Assembly: GCA_903884425.1 (NCBI GenBank)
Contig: CAISEP010000007.1
Span: forward strand, 62,001-126,000
Length of the DNA: 64,000 nucleotides
Origin: an uncultured Caulobacterales bacterium
GTDB taxonomy: Bacteria; Pseudomonadota; Alphaproteobacteria; Caulobacterales; Caulobacteraceae
Direction of reading: 5' to 3'
In this document: in pieces, positions 41,992-52,369 of the stretch
Layout: every line of letters starts with the position of its first letter
Position numbering within the stretch: position 1 is the stretch's first letter
Made by a program: the position numbers and the translations under genes
Notes under the pieces: model-generated
Told to the model about the DNA's origin: nothing
Databases searched by the model: none
Seen by the model: the letters and a program-made list of their open reading frames with translations, nothing else

Positions 41992-44364
41992 ATGTCTCAG
42001 TCCATCTCGCGTCGCAGGCTGTGGTCTGCGGCATCGCTGTGCGCGTCCGGTGCCGTCGTGGCCCTGGGGACCGGGGCCGCGCCGGCCCTTGCGGACTCCG
42101 CCGGGGACGCCGGGCTGGCCCCGGTCATCGTCACCGCCCGTCTGCGGCCCGAGGATGCCCAGTCCGTGCCGACCGCCCTCAGCGTGCTGACGGAGGAGAC
42201 CCTGCGCACCACCGGAACCTACAACATCTCCCAGGTGTCGCAGCTGGTCCCGAGCCTGTTCTACAATTCCCCCAACCCCCGCAACACCGCCTTCACCATC
42301 CGGGGCCTGGGCAGCAGCGTGGTGGCCGTCTCCCAGGCCAATGACGGGCTGGAGCCCGGCGTCGGCTTCTATGTGGACCAGGTCTACCACGCCCGTCCGG
42401 CGACGGCGGCCTTCGACATGCTCGATGTGGAACAGGTGGAGGTGCTGCGGGGGCCGCAGGGGACGGTGTTCGGCAAGAACACCACGGCGGGTGCCATCAA
42501 CATCACCACCAAGGCCCCGTCCTTCACGCCGGAGATCGACGCGGAAGGGTCCCTCGGCGAGCTGGACTACCGGCAGTTCAAGGCCTCGGCCACCGGTCCG
42601 ATCCTGGGGGACCTCCTGGCCGCCCGGATCGCGGTGGTCTCCACGGAACAGGACGGCAATATCCAGAATGTCCGGACCGGCGGCCGGGACAACAACATCA
42701 ACAACCACAGCGTCCACGCCCAGCTGCTCTACAAGCCGTCGGCGACCTTCAGCCTGCGTCTGTCGGCGGACTACAACGTCTTCGACAGCGCCTGCTGCAC
42801 CCAGGTCTATGTGGGCGTCGCGCCGACCCTGAAGCCGGCCGCCAAGCAGTATCCGGCGCTGGCGGCGGAGTTGGGCTATGCGCCGCCGAGCCTCGATCCC
42901 TATCAGAGGCTGACCGACATCGACGCGCCCGTCGGTGCCAATACCAACGAGGGCGGCCTGTCGGCCATTGCCGACTGGAACCTGGGCAAGGCGACGGTCA
43001 CGTCGGTCACCGCCTGGCGCTTCTGGAACTGGGATGCCGCCAATGACCGGGACTATACGGGCCTGTCGATCCAGACCCTGCAGCACATCCCGTCGCGGCA
43101 GGACCAGTACAGCCAGGAACTGCGGATCGCGTCCAACGGTCACGAAACGATCGAGTACGTTGCGGGGCTGTACTACTTCAACCAGGGCATCACCGGGCGA
43201 CCCATCACCCAGTACGGCCCACAGGCCACCTACTGGCTGCTGGGACCGGCCCCGACCTACCCGGCGAACCTGCTCGACGGCTACGGCACCGACGGCCGGA
43301 CCCGGTTCCACACCAACAGCTATGCCGCGTTCGGCGAGGCGACCTGGCACGTCACCTCCCGCCTCGGCCTGACCACGGGCCTGCGCTACACGGGCGAGGA
43401 CAAGGAGGGCAGCTATGCCTCCTATGTCTACGGGGGACTGACCGGGGTCTCGACCTCGCTGCTGAATGCCAAGCTGTCGATCCTGCGCCCGCAGGCCTAC
43501 GAGGCGAAGAAGTCCAGCGGCAACCTGTCCGGCCGGTTCGTGGCCAGCTATGACGTGACCGACGGCGTGATGGCCTATGCCAGCTATGCCGACACCTCGA
43601 AGTCCGGCGGCCTCAACATGTCCGGCCTGCCGCTGAACGCCGCCAACCTTCCGGCGCTGGCCACCGTCGTCATCCGGCCGGAGAAGAACACCACCTACGA
43701 GCTGGGCCTCAAGTCGAAACTGCTGGGCAACCGCGTGATCGTGAATGCGGACACCTATGTGACCACCGTCAAGGACTTCCAGACCAACGTGGTGGACACC
43801 GGTCCCGGGGCCCTGCGCGGCTATCTGGCCAACATCCCCAAGGTCCAGGTGAAGGGGGCGGAACTGGATGGCCAGGTCATCGTGACGGACAGCCTGTCGG
43901 CGCACCTTTCCGCGGCCTGGACCGACGGGACGTACATCTCCTACGCCAATGGCCCGTGCCCGCTGGAGCTGATCGCCAGTTCCACCACCGTCTGCAATCT
44001 CAGCGGCAAGCCCCTGTCATCCCTGCCGCGATGGGTGTGGTCGGCGGGGGGCGAGTTCCACCGGCCGGTCACCCTCGGCAACCTTTCCGGCGAGGGCTAT
44101 GCGCACCTCGAGTCGACCCTTCGCACCCGCAGCTTCGGCGACCCGTCGGATTCCGCCTACACGGTCATCGGCGGCTACGGGCTGACGAATGTCAGCGTCG
44201 GCTTCCGCGCCCCGAAGGGGTGGGAGGCGTCGGTGTGGGTCCGCAACGCCTTTGACGCCCATTATCTGCAGAACGTGACCATCCAGGCGGGGAATTCCGG
44301 CCTGATCGTCGGCACGCCGGGGGATGCGCGCAGCGTGGGGGCGACGGTGCGGATGCGGTTCTGA
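41992..44364 (+). CDS. TonB-dependent outer-membrane receptor
   Basis: The 790-residue receptor has a Tat/Sec-like signal (ISRRRLWSAASLCASGAVVALGTGAAPALA), the TonB-box-like APVIVTARLR, and a plug with SVPTALSVLTEETL, FTIRGLGSSV, VGFYVDQVYHARP and VEVLRGPQGTVFGKNTTAGAINITT. The barrel ends in GATVRMRF. It is the FecA/FyuA-like group common for siderophores and organic nutrients in sphingomonads. The ATG at 41992 has a strong AGGAGGGG site. It is convergent with kdpE and divergent from the porin. Substrate unknown. Confidence 0.88.
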   Translation: MSQSISRRRLWSAASLCASGAVVALGTGAAPALADSAGDAGLAPVIVTARLRPEDAQSVPTALSVLTEETLRTTGTYNISQVSQLVPSLFYNSPNPRNTAFTIRGLGSSVVAVSQANDGLEPGVGFYVDQVYHARPATAAFDMLDVEQVEVLRGPQGTVFGKNTTAGAINITTKAPSFTPEIDAEGSLGELDYRQFKASATGPILGDLLAARIAVVSTEQDGNIQNVRTGGRDNNINNHSVHAQLLYKPSATFSLRLSADYNVFDSACCTQVYVGVAPTLKPAAKQYPALAAELGYAPPSLDPYQRLTDIDAPVGANTNEGGLSAIADWNLGKATVTSVTAWRFWNWDAANDRDYTGLSIQTLQHIPSRQDQYSQELRIASNGHETIEYVAGLYYFNQGITGRPITQYGPQATYWLLGPAPTYPANLLDGYGTDGRTRFHTNSYAAFGEATWHVTSRLGLTTGLRYTGEDKEGSYASYVYGGLTGVSTSLLNAKLSILRPQAYEAKKSSGNLSGRFVASYDVTDGVMAYASYADTSKSGGLNMSGLPLNAANLPALATVVIRPEKNTTYELGLKSKLLGNRVIVNADTYVTTVKDFQTNVVDTGPGALRGYLANIPKVQVKGAELDGQVIVTDSLSAHLSAAWTDGTYISYANGPCPLELIASSTTVCNLSGKPLSSLPRWVWSAGGEFHRPVTLGNLSGEGYAHLESTLRTRSFGDPSDSAYTVIGGYGLTNVSVGFRAPKGWEASVWVRNAFDAHYLQNVTIQAGNSGLIVGTPGDARSVGATVRMRF

Positions 44365-44381
44365 GCATCGCCCGAGGCCCC

Positions 44382-45077
44382 TCAGGCATCGCCGACGAAG
44401 CGGTAGCCCACGCCCGGTTCGGTGACGAGGTGGACCGGGGTCGCGGGGTCGGCTTCCAGCTTCTGGCGCAGATGACCGATGAACACCCGCAGATACTGGA
44501 CGTCGTCGGCATTGGCCGGGCCCCAGACGGCGGTAAGCAGCTGGCGGTGGGTGACGACCCGCCCCCGGGCCTCCACCAGCGCCGCCAGCAGGTCATATTC
44601 CCGGGGCGACAGGCGCACCGGCTCCCCGGACTTGCGCACGACGCGCCGGACGAGGTCGATCTCCACCTGTCCGGCCCGGACCACCGGCTCGCCGGCATCG
44701 CGCACCACCCGGTTGCGCAGGGCGACCCTCAGCCTGGCGAGCAGCTCGCCCACCCCGAAGGGCTTTTCCACATAGTCGTCCGCCCCGTTGTCCAGGGCGT
44801 TGATCTTCTCCAGCTCCCGGTCCCGGGCGGACAGGATGATCAGCGGGCCGTCATAGAAGGCGCGGGCCTTCCGCAGCACGTCCTGGCCGTCCATGTCCGG
44901 CAGGCCGAGATCGAGGATCACCGCATCGGGGGGCTTGCGGGCGATCTCACCCAGTCCGGCCGTGCCCGTATCGGCGCGCACCGGCTCGTATCCCGCAGCG
45001 TCGAGGGCCGGGGTCAGGAACCGGTGGATCTGGGCCTCGTCGTCGATGACGAGGATGCGGGGGCGGGAGCCGGACAA
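44382..45077 (-). CDS. kdpE: Potassium-sensing response regulator KdpE
   Basis: A 231-residue OmpR-type regulator: receiver with IDDE, Asp56 in VILDLGLPDMDG, ILSAR and YVEKPFGVGELLARLRVALR. The winged helix follows (LSPREYDLLAALVEARGRVVTHRQLL, VQYLRVFIGHLRQKLE, EPGVGYRF). VQYLR and GHLRQKLE are typical of KdpE. The start is a TTG with GAGG seven bases upstream, starting at receiver homology. It is the last gene of the kdp operon and, phosphorylated by KdpD, should activate the operon promoter upstream of the small first genes. Confidence 0.9.
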   Translation of the reverse strand: MSGSRPRILVIDDEAQIHRFLTPALDAAGYEPVRADTGTAGLGEIARKPPDAVILDLGLPDMDGQDVLRKARAFYDGPLIILSARDRELEKINALDNGADDYVEKPFGVGELLARLRVALRNRVVRDAGEPVVRAGQVEIDLVRRVVRKSGEPVRLSPREYDLLAALVEARGRVVTHRQLLTAVWGPANADDVQYLRVFIGHLRQKLEADPATPVHLVTEPGVGYRFVGDA

Positions 45078-45098
45078 GCGGTTACCTCGAGGGGGCGG

Positions 45099-47798
45099 TC
45101 ACAGCAGCATATGGTGGGTCGACATCTGTTTCGGCAGGCTGATCAGGATGCGGGTGCCGCGATAGCCGGACAGGGCGTCGCCATGGATGGGGCTGGCCGC
45201 CGCGATCCGCCCGCCCATGGCCTCGACAAAGCCCTTTGAGATGGAAAGGCCTAGGCCCACGCCCTGGCCGCGATCGGAGGCGGCATCGAGGCGGCGGAAC
45301 TTGTCGAACACCCGCTCCAGCTCCGCCGTGGGAATGCCGCGGCCCTCGTCCTCGATGCTGATGACGATGTTGGAGCGGTCCTCATAGGCCGCCACGTCGA
45401 TCGGCTCCCCCGCGGGAGAATAGGCCACCGCGTTCTCGAGGATGTTGACGATGGCCTGTTCCAGAAGGGCCGGGTCGGCCTGGATGGCGGACAGTTCCGC
45501 CGGAAAGTCCCGGTTGAAGCGGCGGTCCTGGGCGCGGCGGGCGACCCGGTCGATGGCCCCTGAGATCACGTCGCGGACATCGGTCCATTCGCTCCGGGTC
45601 TTCAGGCCGCCCCCCTCCAGCCGGGTCATGTCCAGCAGGTTGCCGACATAGCGGTTCAGGCGCTCCGCCTCCTCGCGGATGGAGAGGAGCAGGTCCTGGC
45701 GCACCGCCTCGGCCAGGGCACCGCCATAGTCGATCAGGGTCGTGGCCGCGCCCAGCACCGTGGACAGGGGCGTGCGCAGGTCGTGGCTGATCGAGTTCAG
45801 AAGCGCGGCCCGGAGCTGGTCGGACCGGCGGACGGTCTCGTGCTCCACCGCGCCCGCGGCCAGTTCGGCCCGCTCGATCGCCACCGCGCCCTGACCCAGC
45901 AGGGCCAGCAGCAGGCGTTCCTCCTCCGATCCCCGTCGCAGGCGACCGGCCTCCACCCCCGCCACCCCGGCCCGGCCCTTCAGGCCCTGCAGCGGCAGGA
46001 AGACCCAGTCGACCTGCGGCAGGGTGCCGGTGCCCGCCCCGGCCGCCTCGCCCCGCTCCCAGGCCCAGCGGGCGGCGGTCATCAGGGTGGCGTCCAGCAC
46101 GGGCACGGACGGGGCCCCCGCCGCGATCCGGATATCCCCGTCGGCGGGCAGCAGGACCACCGTGGCCCCGGCGGCGGCGGCGGCGGTCTGCTCCGCCAGG
46201 GTCCGGGCCGCATCCTCCCGGGTGGCGACGGCGGAAAGGCTGCGGCTTGCCACCAGCAGGGCCGTCACCGCGCTGGCGCGCCGGGCGGCGGCGGCGGCCT
46301 GGTCCCGCACCCGCCCCGCCAGCCCACCGGTGACCAGGGCGACGCCGAAGAAGACCGCGAAGGTGAACAGGTCCGCCGGATTGCCGATGGCGATGGACAG
46401 GCGCGGGTCGAGGAAGAAGAAGTTGTAGGTGAAGGCCGCCAGGGCCGCCGCCAGCAGCGCCGGCCACAGACCGAAGCCGAGCCCGGTGGCGATCACGCTC
46501 ACCAGGAAGATCATCGCCAGGTTGGCGCCGTGGGAGAACTGGTCGACCAGGGAGGCGATGCCGTTGGCCGCGCCGACGGAGACGACGGCCACGGCCATGC
46601 CGCTCCAGCCCCGGCGGAAGGCGAGGCGCGGCAGCCGCGGCCGGACCGGGGCCGGACCGGCGTGGTCGGTGATAATGTGCAGCGCCGCGCCCATGGAGCC
46701 TTCCATCAGCGCCTGGACCAGGGACGGGCGGAACAGCCCGCCCAGGGACCGCCGCCCGGGGCGGCCGATCACGATCTGGGTGACGTTCTGGCGCCGGGCA
46801 TGGTCGAGGACCGTCTCCACCAGATCGTCGCCGGAGAGGATGGTGGTGGCCGCGCCCAGCTGCTCCGCCAGCCGCAGGGCCTCCGCCCGCCGGTCGATCG
46901 CCGCCGGGGCCAGCAGGGGCTGGTTGGGCCGCTCCACATGGGCCACGGTCCAGGGGGCGTCGCCGATCATGTCGGAGATGCGCCGACCGTTCCGCACCAG
47001 GCTTGTGGCCATGGCATCGGCCCCGATCAGCACCAGGATCCGCTCCCCCGCCGCCCAGGGTCCGGTGATGCCCTGGCGACGCATGACGCCCACCAGCTGG
47101 TCGTCCACGGTCTCCGCCGCCCGCCGAAGGGCAAGCTCCCGGAGCGCCGTCAGGTTCTCCGACCGGAAGAACCGCTCCGCCGCCAGGCTGGCCGTTTCCG
47201 GCACATAGACCTTGCCCTGGGCGAGGCGGTCCCGCAGCTCCTGGGGCGTGATGTCGATCAGCTCGATCTCGTCGGCGGCGGACAGGGCGGTGTCGGGCAC
47301 CGTCTCCCGCTGCAGAACCCCGGTGATCCGGTGCACCACGTCGACCAGGCTCTCCAGGTGCTGGACATTGAGGGTGGTCCAGACGTCGATCCCGGCGTTC
47401 AGCAGTTCCTCCACATCCTGCCAGCGCTTGGGATGGCGGGAGCCGGGGGCGTTGGAGTGGGCGTACTCGTCCACCAGCAGCAGCCGCGGGTGCCGGGTCA
47501 GGGCGGCGTCGAGGTCGAACTCCATCAGCTGGCGTCCGCGATGCTCGATTACCCGCCGGGGCAGCACCTCCAGTCCGTCCAGCAGGGCCGCGGTCTCGGG
47601 CCGGCCGTGGGTTTCCACGAGGCCGACCACGACCTCGACCCCGTCCGCCTGACGCCGCGCCGCCGCGGTGAGCATTTCCGACGTCTTGCCCACGCCGGGG
47701 GCCATGCCGAGATAGACCTTCAGCCGTCCGCGACCGGCCTTGCTGGCTTCGGCCAGCAGGGCGTCCGGGTCCGGGCGGTTGAGGTCTCGGTCGTTCAT
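45099..47798 (-). CDS. kdpD: Potassium-sensing histidine kinase KdpD
   Basis: An 899-residue KdpD of normal size. The N-terminal domain has Walker A GMAPGVGKT (31-39) and VDEYAHSNAPGSRHPKRWQDVEELL. It is followed by a universal-stress-protein-like domain (GERILVLIGADAMA), four membrane spans (about 400-500), a GAF region and the kinase core with His in SISHDLRTPLSTVLG and GQGVGLGLSISKGFVEAMGG. It senses low K+ or osmotic stress at the inner membrane and phosphorylates KdpE. Ten bp separate it from kdpC. Confidence 0.93.
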   Translation of the reverse strand: MNDRDLNRPDPDALLAEASKAGRGRLKVYLGMAPGVGKTSEMLTAAARRQADGVEVVVGLVETHGRPETAALLDGLEVLPRRVIEHRGRQLMEFDLDAALTRHPRLLLVDEYAHSNAPGSRHPKRWQDVEELLNAGIDVWTTLNVQHLESLVDVVHRITGVLQRETVPDTALSAADEIELIDITPQELRDRLAQGKVYVPETASLAAERFFRSENLTALRELALRRAAETVDDQLVGVMRRQGITGPWAAGERILVLIGADAMATSLVRNGRRISDMIGDAPWTVAHVERPNQPLLAPAAIDRRAEALRLAEQLGAATTILSGDDLVETVLDHARRQNVTQIVIGRPGRRSLGGLFRPSLVQALMEGSMGAALHIITDHAGPAPVRPRLPRLAFRRGWSGMAVAVVSVGAANGIASLVDQFSHGANLAMIFLVSVIATGLGFGLWPALLAAALAAFTYNFFFLDPRLSIAIGNPADLFTFAVFFGVALVTGGLAGRVRDQAAAAARRASAVTALLVASRSLSAVATREDAARTLAEQTAAAAAGATVVLLPADGDIRIAAGAPSVPVLDATLMTAARWAWERGEAAGAGTGTLPQVDWVFLPLQGLKGRAGVAGVEAGRLRRGSEEERLLLALLGQGAVAIERAELAAGAVEHETVRRSDQLRAALLNSISHDLRTPLSTVLGAATTLIDYGGALAEAVRQDLLLSIREEAERLNRYVGNLLDMTRLEGGGLKTRSEWTDVRDVISGAIDRVARRAQDRRFNRDFPAELSAIQADPALLEQAIVNILENAVAYSPAGEPIDVAAYEDRSNIVISIEDEGRGIPTAELERVFDKFRRLDAASDRGQGVGLGLSISKGFVEAMGGRIAAASPIHGDALSGYRGTRILISLPKQMSTHHMLL

Positions 47799-47808
47799 GC
47801 GGGTCGCG

Positions 47809-48387
47809 TCAGCTCTGCGGCTTGCCGGTCCGGAAGCGTTGGTCCAGGGCGAGGTTCACTGCAAGCACATTGACCCGTGGCTCGCCGATCAGGCCCGCGA
47901 AACGCCCTTCGGTGTGCTGGTCGATCAGCGCCTGCACGGCGGCGGCGTCCATGTGCCGGGCCGCGGCGATCCGCGCCACCTGGCGGCGGGCAAACTCGGG
48001 GGAGATGTCCGGGTCGAGGCCCGAGGCAGACGTGGTGACGGCATCCGCGGGCAGGGTCCGGCGATCGCCGCCCAGCGCCGCGGCCGACTTGGCGATGCGG
48101 TCCGCCAGCTTCGGATCCAGCGGGCCCAGGTTCGATCCCCCGGACTGGGTCGGGTCATAGCCGTCCCCCGCCGCCGACGGCCGCCCCTGCAGATAGTCCG
48201 GCCGGGTGAACATCTGCCCGATCAGGCGAGACCCGACGACCCGGCCGCCGACCCGGACCAGACTGCCGTTGGCCGCGTTCGGCACGACCGCCTGGGCGAG
48301 GCCGGTCATGGCCAGGGGATAGGCCAGCCCGAGGAGCAGGGTCAGGGCGAGCAGCGACATCACCGCCGGTCGAAGTTGGTTCAGCAT
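47809..48387 (-). CDS. kdpC: Potassium-transporting ATPase subunit KdpC
   Basis: The 192-residue protein has one N-terminal membrane span (AVMSLLALTLLLGLAYPLAMTG) and the periplasmic KdpC domain: NGSLVRVGGRVVGSRLIGQ, YLQGRPSAAG, SGGSNLGPLDPKL, DAVTTSASGLDPDISPEFA and TEGRFAGLIGEPRVNVLAVNLAL. The ATG at 48387 is preferred over an in-frame GTG at 48408 because GGAGG lies eight bases before it. It stabilises the KdpFABC complex and aids K+ affinity. Between kdpB and kdpD. Confidence 0.92.
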   Translation of the reverse strand: MLNQLRPAVMSLLALTLLLGLAYPLAMTGLAQAVVPNAANGSLVRVGGRVVGSRLIGQMFTRPDYLQGRPSAAGDGYDPTQSGGSNLGPLDPKLADRIAKSAAALGGDRRTLPADAVTTSASGLDPDISPEFARRQVARIAAARHMDAAAVQALIDQHTEGRFAGLIGEPRVNVLAVNLALDQRFRTGKPQS

Positions 48388-48412
48388 GGGAAACGCCTCC
48401 AGGGTCACAGGC

Positions 48413-50446
48413 TCAGGCCAGGCCCAGATTGTGGACGATCAGGTCGATCAGCTTGATGCCGATGAAGGGGGCGACGACGCCGCCCAGTCCGTAGATGGCC
48501 AGGTTGCGCCCCAGCAGGGCCCCGGCGCCGATGGCCCGGTACTTCACCCCGCGCAGGGCCAGGGGGATCAGGGCGACGATCACCAGGGCGTTGAAGATCA
48601 CCGCCGACAGGATCGCGCTCTGGGGTGAGGCCAGCTGCATCACGTTCAGCGCGCCCAGCGCCGGCAGGGACACCACGAACAGCGCGGGGATGATGGCGAA
48701 GTACTTGGCCACGTCGTTGGCGATGGAGAAGGTGGTCAGGGCCCCGCGGGTGATCAGCATCTGCTTGCCCACCTCCACGATCTCGATGACCTTGGTGGGG
48801 TCGGAGTCGAGATCGACCATGTTGCCTGCCTCCCGCGCCGCCTGGGCACCGGTCTGCATGGCCACCCCCACATCGGCCTGGGCCAGCGCCGGGGCGTCGT
48901 TGGCGCCGTCGCCGCACATGGCCACCAGCCGCCCCCGGGCCTGCTCGTCCCGGATCAGGCGCAGCTTGTCCTCCGGCGTCGCCTCGGCCAGGAAGTCGTC
49001 CACCCCCGCCTCCGAGGCGATGGCCGCGGCGGTCAGGGGATTGTCGCCGGTGATCATCACCGTGCGCAGGCCCATCCGCCGCAGATCGGCGAACCGCGCC
49101 TTCACATTGGGCTTCACCACGTCCTTGAGGTGGATGACGCCCACCAGCCGGGTCCCCTCCGCCACCGCCAGGGGCGTGCCGCCGGAGCGGGCCACCCGGT
49201 CCACGGCCTGGGACAGCTCCGGCGCCATGTCGGCACGGGTCATGCCCAGATGGCCGAGGAGGGCGTCCACCGCCCCCTTGCGCCAGGTCATATTGCCGAT
49301 CTCGAGGCCGGACAGGCGGGTCGTGGCGCTGAACGGGATGGAGATGGCGTCCGGCGGGGCCTCGCCCGCCACCCCCTGGCTGTTGGCCAGCTCGACGATG
49401 GAGCGGCCTTCCGGGGTCTCGTCGGCGAGGGAGGCCATCATGGCTGCGCGCAGGGCCGCGTCGGGGGCGAGGCCGGGGGCGGAGATCACCTCCGTCGCCA
49501 TGCGGTTGCCGAAGGTGATGGTGCCGGTCTTGTCCAGCAGCAGGGTGTCCACGTCCCCCGCCGCCTCCACGGCGCGGCCGGAGGTGGCCAGCACGTTGAA
49601 CTTCAGGAGCCGGTCCATGCCGGCAATGCCGATGGCCGACAGAAGCCCGCCGATGGTCGTGGGAATGAGGCAGACGAACAGGGCCCCCAGGATCACCGGA
49701 TCGATCACCACCCCCGAATAGCGGCCGAGGCCGACGAGGCTGGCCACCGCGATCAGGAAGATCAGGGTCAGGCCGGCCAGCAGGACCGCCAGCGCGATCT
49801 CGTTCGGTGTCTTGCGGCGGTCGGCGCCCTCCACCATGGCGATCATGCGGTCGAGGAAGCTGTCGCCCTGGGCGGCGGTGACCTGGACCTTGATCCAGTC
49901 GGAGACCACCGTGGTGCCCCCGGTGACGGCGGAGCGGTCGCCGCCGCTCTCGCGGATCACCGGCGCGCTCTCGCCCGTGATGGCCGCCTCGTTGACGGAG
50001 GCGACCCCCTCGATGATCTCGCCATCGGCCGGGATCATGTCCCCCGCCTCCACCAGGACGATGTCGCCCACCGCCAGCTTGTGGGCGGAGGTGGGCACCG
50101 TGGTTCCCGTCGCCTGGTCGACGATCAGCTTGGCCTTGGTGTCCACCCGCGCGGCCCGCAGGGCGTCGGCGGCGGCCTTGCCCCGCCCCTCGGCAATGCT
50201 TTCGGCGAAGTTGGCGAACAGGACGGTGGCCCACAGCCAGCCGGCGATCTGACCGGCAAAGGCGGCGGGGCGGTGGGAGGCGATCTCCGCCACGGTGGAG
50301 AAGCTGGCCAGCACGGCCACCACCTCGGTGGTCAGGATCACCGGATTTCCGGCGAGCTTGCGCGGATCCAGCTTCACGAGGGCGTCGGTCGCCGCGCGCT
50401 GGATCATGCCCCGCACCGGGCTTTGGGCAGAGAGGGCGGAAGCCAT
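48413..50446 (-). CDS. kdpB: Potassium-transporting P-type ATPase subunit KdpB
   Basis: A 677-residue P-type ATPase. The phosphorylated Asp is in [14 protein letters not shown], the actuator motif is [10 protein letters not shown], and the hinge and hydrolysis motifs are [16 protein letters not shown] and VAMQTGTQAA-like [21 protein letters not shown]. It hydrolyses ATP to drive K+ uptake through KdpA. The ATG at 50446 has GGAGGG-type sequence upstream. The frame continues open into kdpA only through GC bias. Part of kdpFABCDE. Confidence 0.94.
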   Translation of the reverse strand: MASALSAQSPVRGMIQRAATDALVKLDPRKLAGNPVILTTEVVAVLASFSTVAEIASHRPAAFAGQIAGWLWATVLFANFAESIAEGRGKAAADALRAARVDTKAKLIVDQATGTTVPTSAHKLAVGDIVLVEAGDMIPADGEIIEGVASVNEAAITGESAPVIRESGGDRSAVTGGTTVVSDWIKVQVTAAQGDSFLDRMIAMVEGADRRKTPNEIALAVLLAGLTLIFLIAVASLVGLGRYSGVVIDPVILGALFVCLIPTTIGGLLSAIGIAGMDRLLKFNVLATSGRAVEAAGDVDTLLLDKTGTITFGNRMATEVISAPGLAPDAALRAAMMASLADETPEGRSIVELANSQGVAGEAPPDAISIPFSATTRLSGLEIGNMTWRKGAVDALLGHLGMTRADMAPELSQAVDRVARSGGTPLAVAEGTRLVGVIHLKDVVKPNVKARFADLRRMGLRTVMITGDNPLTAAAIASEAGVDDFLAEATPEDKLRLIRDEQARGRLVAMCGDGANDAPALAQADVGVAMQTGAQAAREAGNMVDLDSDPTKVIEIVEVGKQMLITRGALTTFSIANDVAKYFAIIPALFVVSLPALGALNVMQLASPQSAILSAVIFNALVIVALIPLALRGVKYRAIGAGALLGRNLAIYGLGGVVAPFIGIKLIDLIVHNLGLA

Positions 50447-50469
50447 GGGAGGGTCCTTCGAGACAGGGA

Positions 50470-52185
50470 TTAGCGGAGCGGGGCGGCGGTCCGGGCGAGC
50501 ATCTGGAAGTGCTCGACCAGGGGTCCGAGGGCCAGGGCCGGGAAGAACTGCAGGCCGCCCAGGATCAGGATCACCCCGATCAGGAGGCCGATGAACAGGC
50601 CGTTGTCGCTGGGCAGGGTGCCGGCGCTGGGGGCCAGCTTCGGCTTGGCGACAATGGCCCCGGCCATGGCCATGACCGGCACGATGTAGCCGAACCGGCC
50701 CAGCAGCATGTCGAGCGCCATGGTGTCGTTCCACCAGGGACTGTTGGCATTGATCCCGGCAAAGGCCGAGCCGTTGTTCCCGCCGCCCGAGGAATAGGCG
50801 TAGAGCAGCTCGGTGAAGCCGTGCGGGCCGCTGGCGGACAGGCCCTTCAGGGCCACCGGCAGCACCGCGGCCACGGCGGTGAGGCCCAGGATCGCCAGGG
50901 GCAGGATCAGGACCGCCAGCATGGCGAACTTGATCTCCCGCGCCTCCACCTTCTTGCCGAGATATTCCGGCGTGCGTCCGACCATCAGCCCGGCCACGAA
51001 CACCGACAGCAGCGCCATCACCACCACCCCGTAGAGGCCGGAGCCCACCCCGCCCGGCAGGATCTCGCCCAGCTGGATGAGGAACAGGGCGACCCCGCCG
51101 CCCAGAGGGGTGAAGCTCTCGTGCATGGCGTTTACCGCCCCGCAGGAGGCGCCGGTGGTCATGGCCGCGAACACGGCGGAGGCGGCAGCCCCGAAGCGGA
51201 CCTCCTTGCCCTCCATGTTGGGGGCCGAGGCGAGCCCGGCCTGGAGCAGGGCAGGGGTGGCCTGGGTCTCGGCCAGGTAGATCGCACCGGCCGCCACCGC
51301 CAGCAGGAGGGCCATGGCCGCCACGAGGGCCCGGGCCTCCTTCCGCGCCCCGGCGATCCGGCCGAAGGCGACGACGCAGCCGAACGCCAGTCCGTTCATG
51401 GCGATCATGGCGATCAGGTTGGTGAGCGGAGACGGGTTCTCGAAGGGATGGGCGGAATTGGCATTGAAGAAGCCGCCGCCATTGGTGCCGATCTGCTTGA
51501 TCGCCTCCTGGCTCGCCACCGGTCCGACGACCAGGGTCTGGTGCGCCCCCTCCAGCGTGGTGATGTCGATGTGCTGGGCGAGGGTCTGGGGCACGCCCTG
51601 GACCGCCAGCACCACCGCCATCACCACGGACAGGGGCAGGAGCACGTGGAGGCTGACCCGCACCACGTCCCGCCAGAAGTTGCCGAGCCCCTCGCCCCGG
51701 TGGGCGGCGAAGGCCCGGGCCAGCGCGCCGACAATGGCGATGCCGGTGGCCCCGGACAGGAAGTTCTGTACGGTCAGGCCGACCATCTGCGAGAGGTTCG
51801 ACATGGTCGTCTCGCCGGAATAGGCCTGCCAGTTGGTGTTGGTGACGAAGCTGATCGCGGTGTTGAACGCCAGGTCCGGCGACAGCCCCGCCAGCTTCAG
51901 CGGATTGAGCGGCAGCATCCCCTGCAGCATCAGCACCGCATAGAGCAGGACAAAGCCCGCGACGTTGAAGGCCAGCAGGGCCGCGGTGTAGCCGAGCCAG
52001 GTCTGCGAGGTCGCGGCCTGCGGCCCGGCCAGGGCCAGGATCGCCCGCTCCACCGGTCGCAGGAGCGGGTCCAGGGGCGTGGCTCTGCCCTCCAGCACGC
52101 GGGCCAGATGGATGCCGAGCGGCCAGGCGATGGCCACGGTGAGGACGAGCGTCAGGGCGATTTCCGCCCAGCCTTGCCATGTCAT
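50470..52185 (-). CDS. kdpA: Potassium-transporting ATPase channel subunit KdpA
   Basis: The 571-residue membrane protein has the four selectivity-filter-like loops: [48 protein letters not shown] and [16 protein letters not shown]. It forms the K+ binding and entry pathway of the high-affinity KdpFABC pump. The ATG at 52185 starts 15 bp after the kdpF stop. A 23-bp gap separates it from kdpB. Confidence 0.94.
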   Translation of the reverse strand: MTWQGWAEIALTLVLTVAIAWPLGIHLARVLEGRATPLDPLLRPVERAILALAGPQAATSQTWLGYTAALLAFNVAGFVLLYAVLMLQGMLPLNPLKLAGLSPDLAFNTAISFVTNTNWQAYSGETTMSNLSQMVGLTVQNFLSGATGIAIVGALARAFAAHRGEGLGNFWRDVVRVSLHVLLPLSVVMAVVLAVQGVPQTLAQHIDITTLEGAHQTLVVGPVASQEAIKQIGTNGGGFFNANSAHPFENPSPLTNLIAMIAMNGLAFGCVVAFGRIAGARKEARALVAAMALLLAVAAGAIYLAETQATPALLQAGLASAPNMEGKEVRFGAAASAVFAAMTTGASCGAVNAMHESFTPLGGGVALFLIQLGEILPGGVGSGLYGVVVMALLSVFVAGLMVGRTPEYLGKKVEAREIKFAMLAVLILPLAILGLTAVAAVLPVALKGLSASGPHGFTELLYAYSSGGGNNGSAFAGINANSPWWNDTMALDMLLGRFGYIVPVMAMAGAIVAKPKLAPSAGTLPSDNGLFIGLLIGVILILGGLQFFPALALGPLVEHFQMLARTAAPLR

Positions 52186-52200
52186 GGGATCAGGTCCGCT

Positions 52201-52287
52201 TCAGAAGCGTTCCGGACGCAGCAGCGCCCAGAGCATGTAGACCGCGACGCCCAGCGCCGCGGCGGCATAGAGGATGTCCAGGACCAT
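52201..52287 (-). CDS. kdpF: Potassium-transporting ATPase small subunit KdpF
   Basis: A 28-residue single-span peptide, too short for most gene finders: MVLDILYAAAALGVAVYM followed by LWALLRPERF. The C-terminal ALLRPERF is typical of KdpF, which sits beside KdpA and stabilises the complex. It starts one base after the stop of the preceding micropeptide and ends 15 bp before kdpA. Its own ribosome site is weak (GAGG about 13 bp upstream), so coupling to the upstream peptide is likely. Confidence 0.8.
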   Translation of the reverse strand: MVLDILYAAAALGVAVYMLWALLRPERF

Positions 52288-52288
52288 C

Positions 52289-52369
52289 TCAGAGCCGCCT
52301 CAGGCTGGCCGCATAGAGGCCGAACAGGGCGAAGGCCGCGACCCCCGCAACAAGATAGACAAGCGCCAT
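52289..52369 (-). CDS. 26-residue single-span micropeptide leading the kdp operon
   Basis: The ATG at 52367-52369 is preceded by a strong GGGAGAG about six bases upstream, the best ribosome site in this operon. The product MALVYLVAGVAAFALFGL ends with YAASLRRL: one membrane span with a positive C-terminus, like KdpF in design but without its RPERF tail. The stop is one base from the kdpF ATG. It may be a second small subunit or a leader that couples translation into kdpF. I know of no established function. Confidence 0.55.
   Translation of the reverse strand: MALVYLVAGVAAFALFGLYAASLRRL

Noticed and set aside
48413-52180. Possible kdpB-kdpA fusion (1255-residue frame)
   Set aside because: The part upstream of 50446 is opposite-frame low-complexity sequence over kdpA. 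kdpB has its own ATG and ribosome site, and kdpA reads well in another frame.
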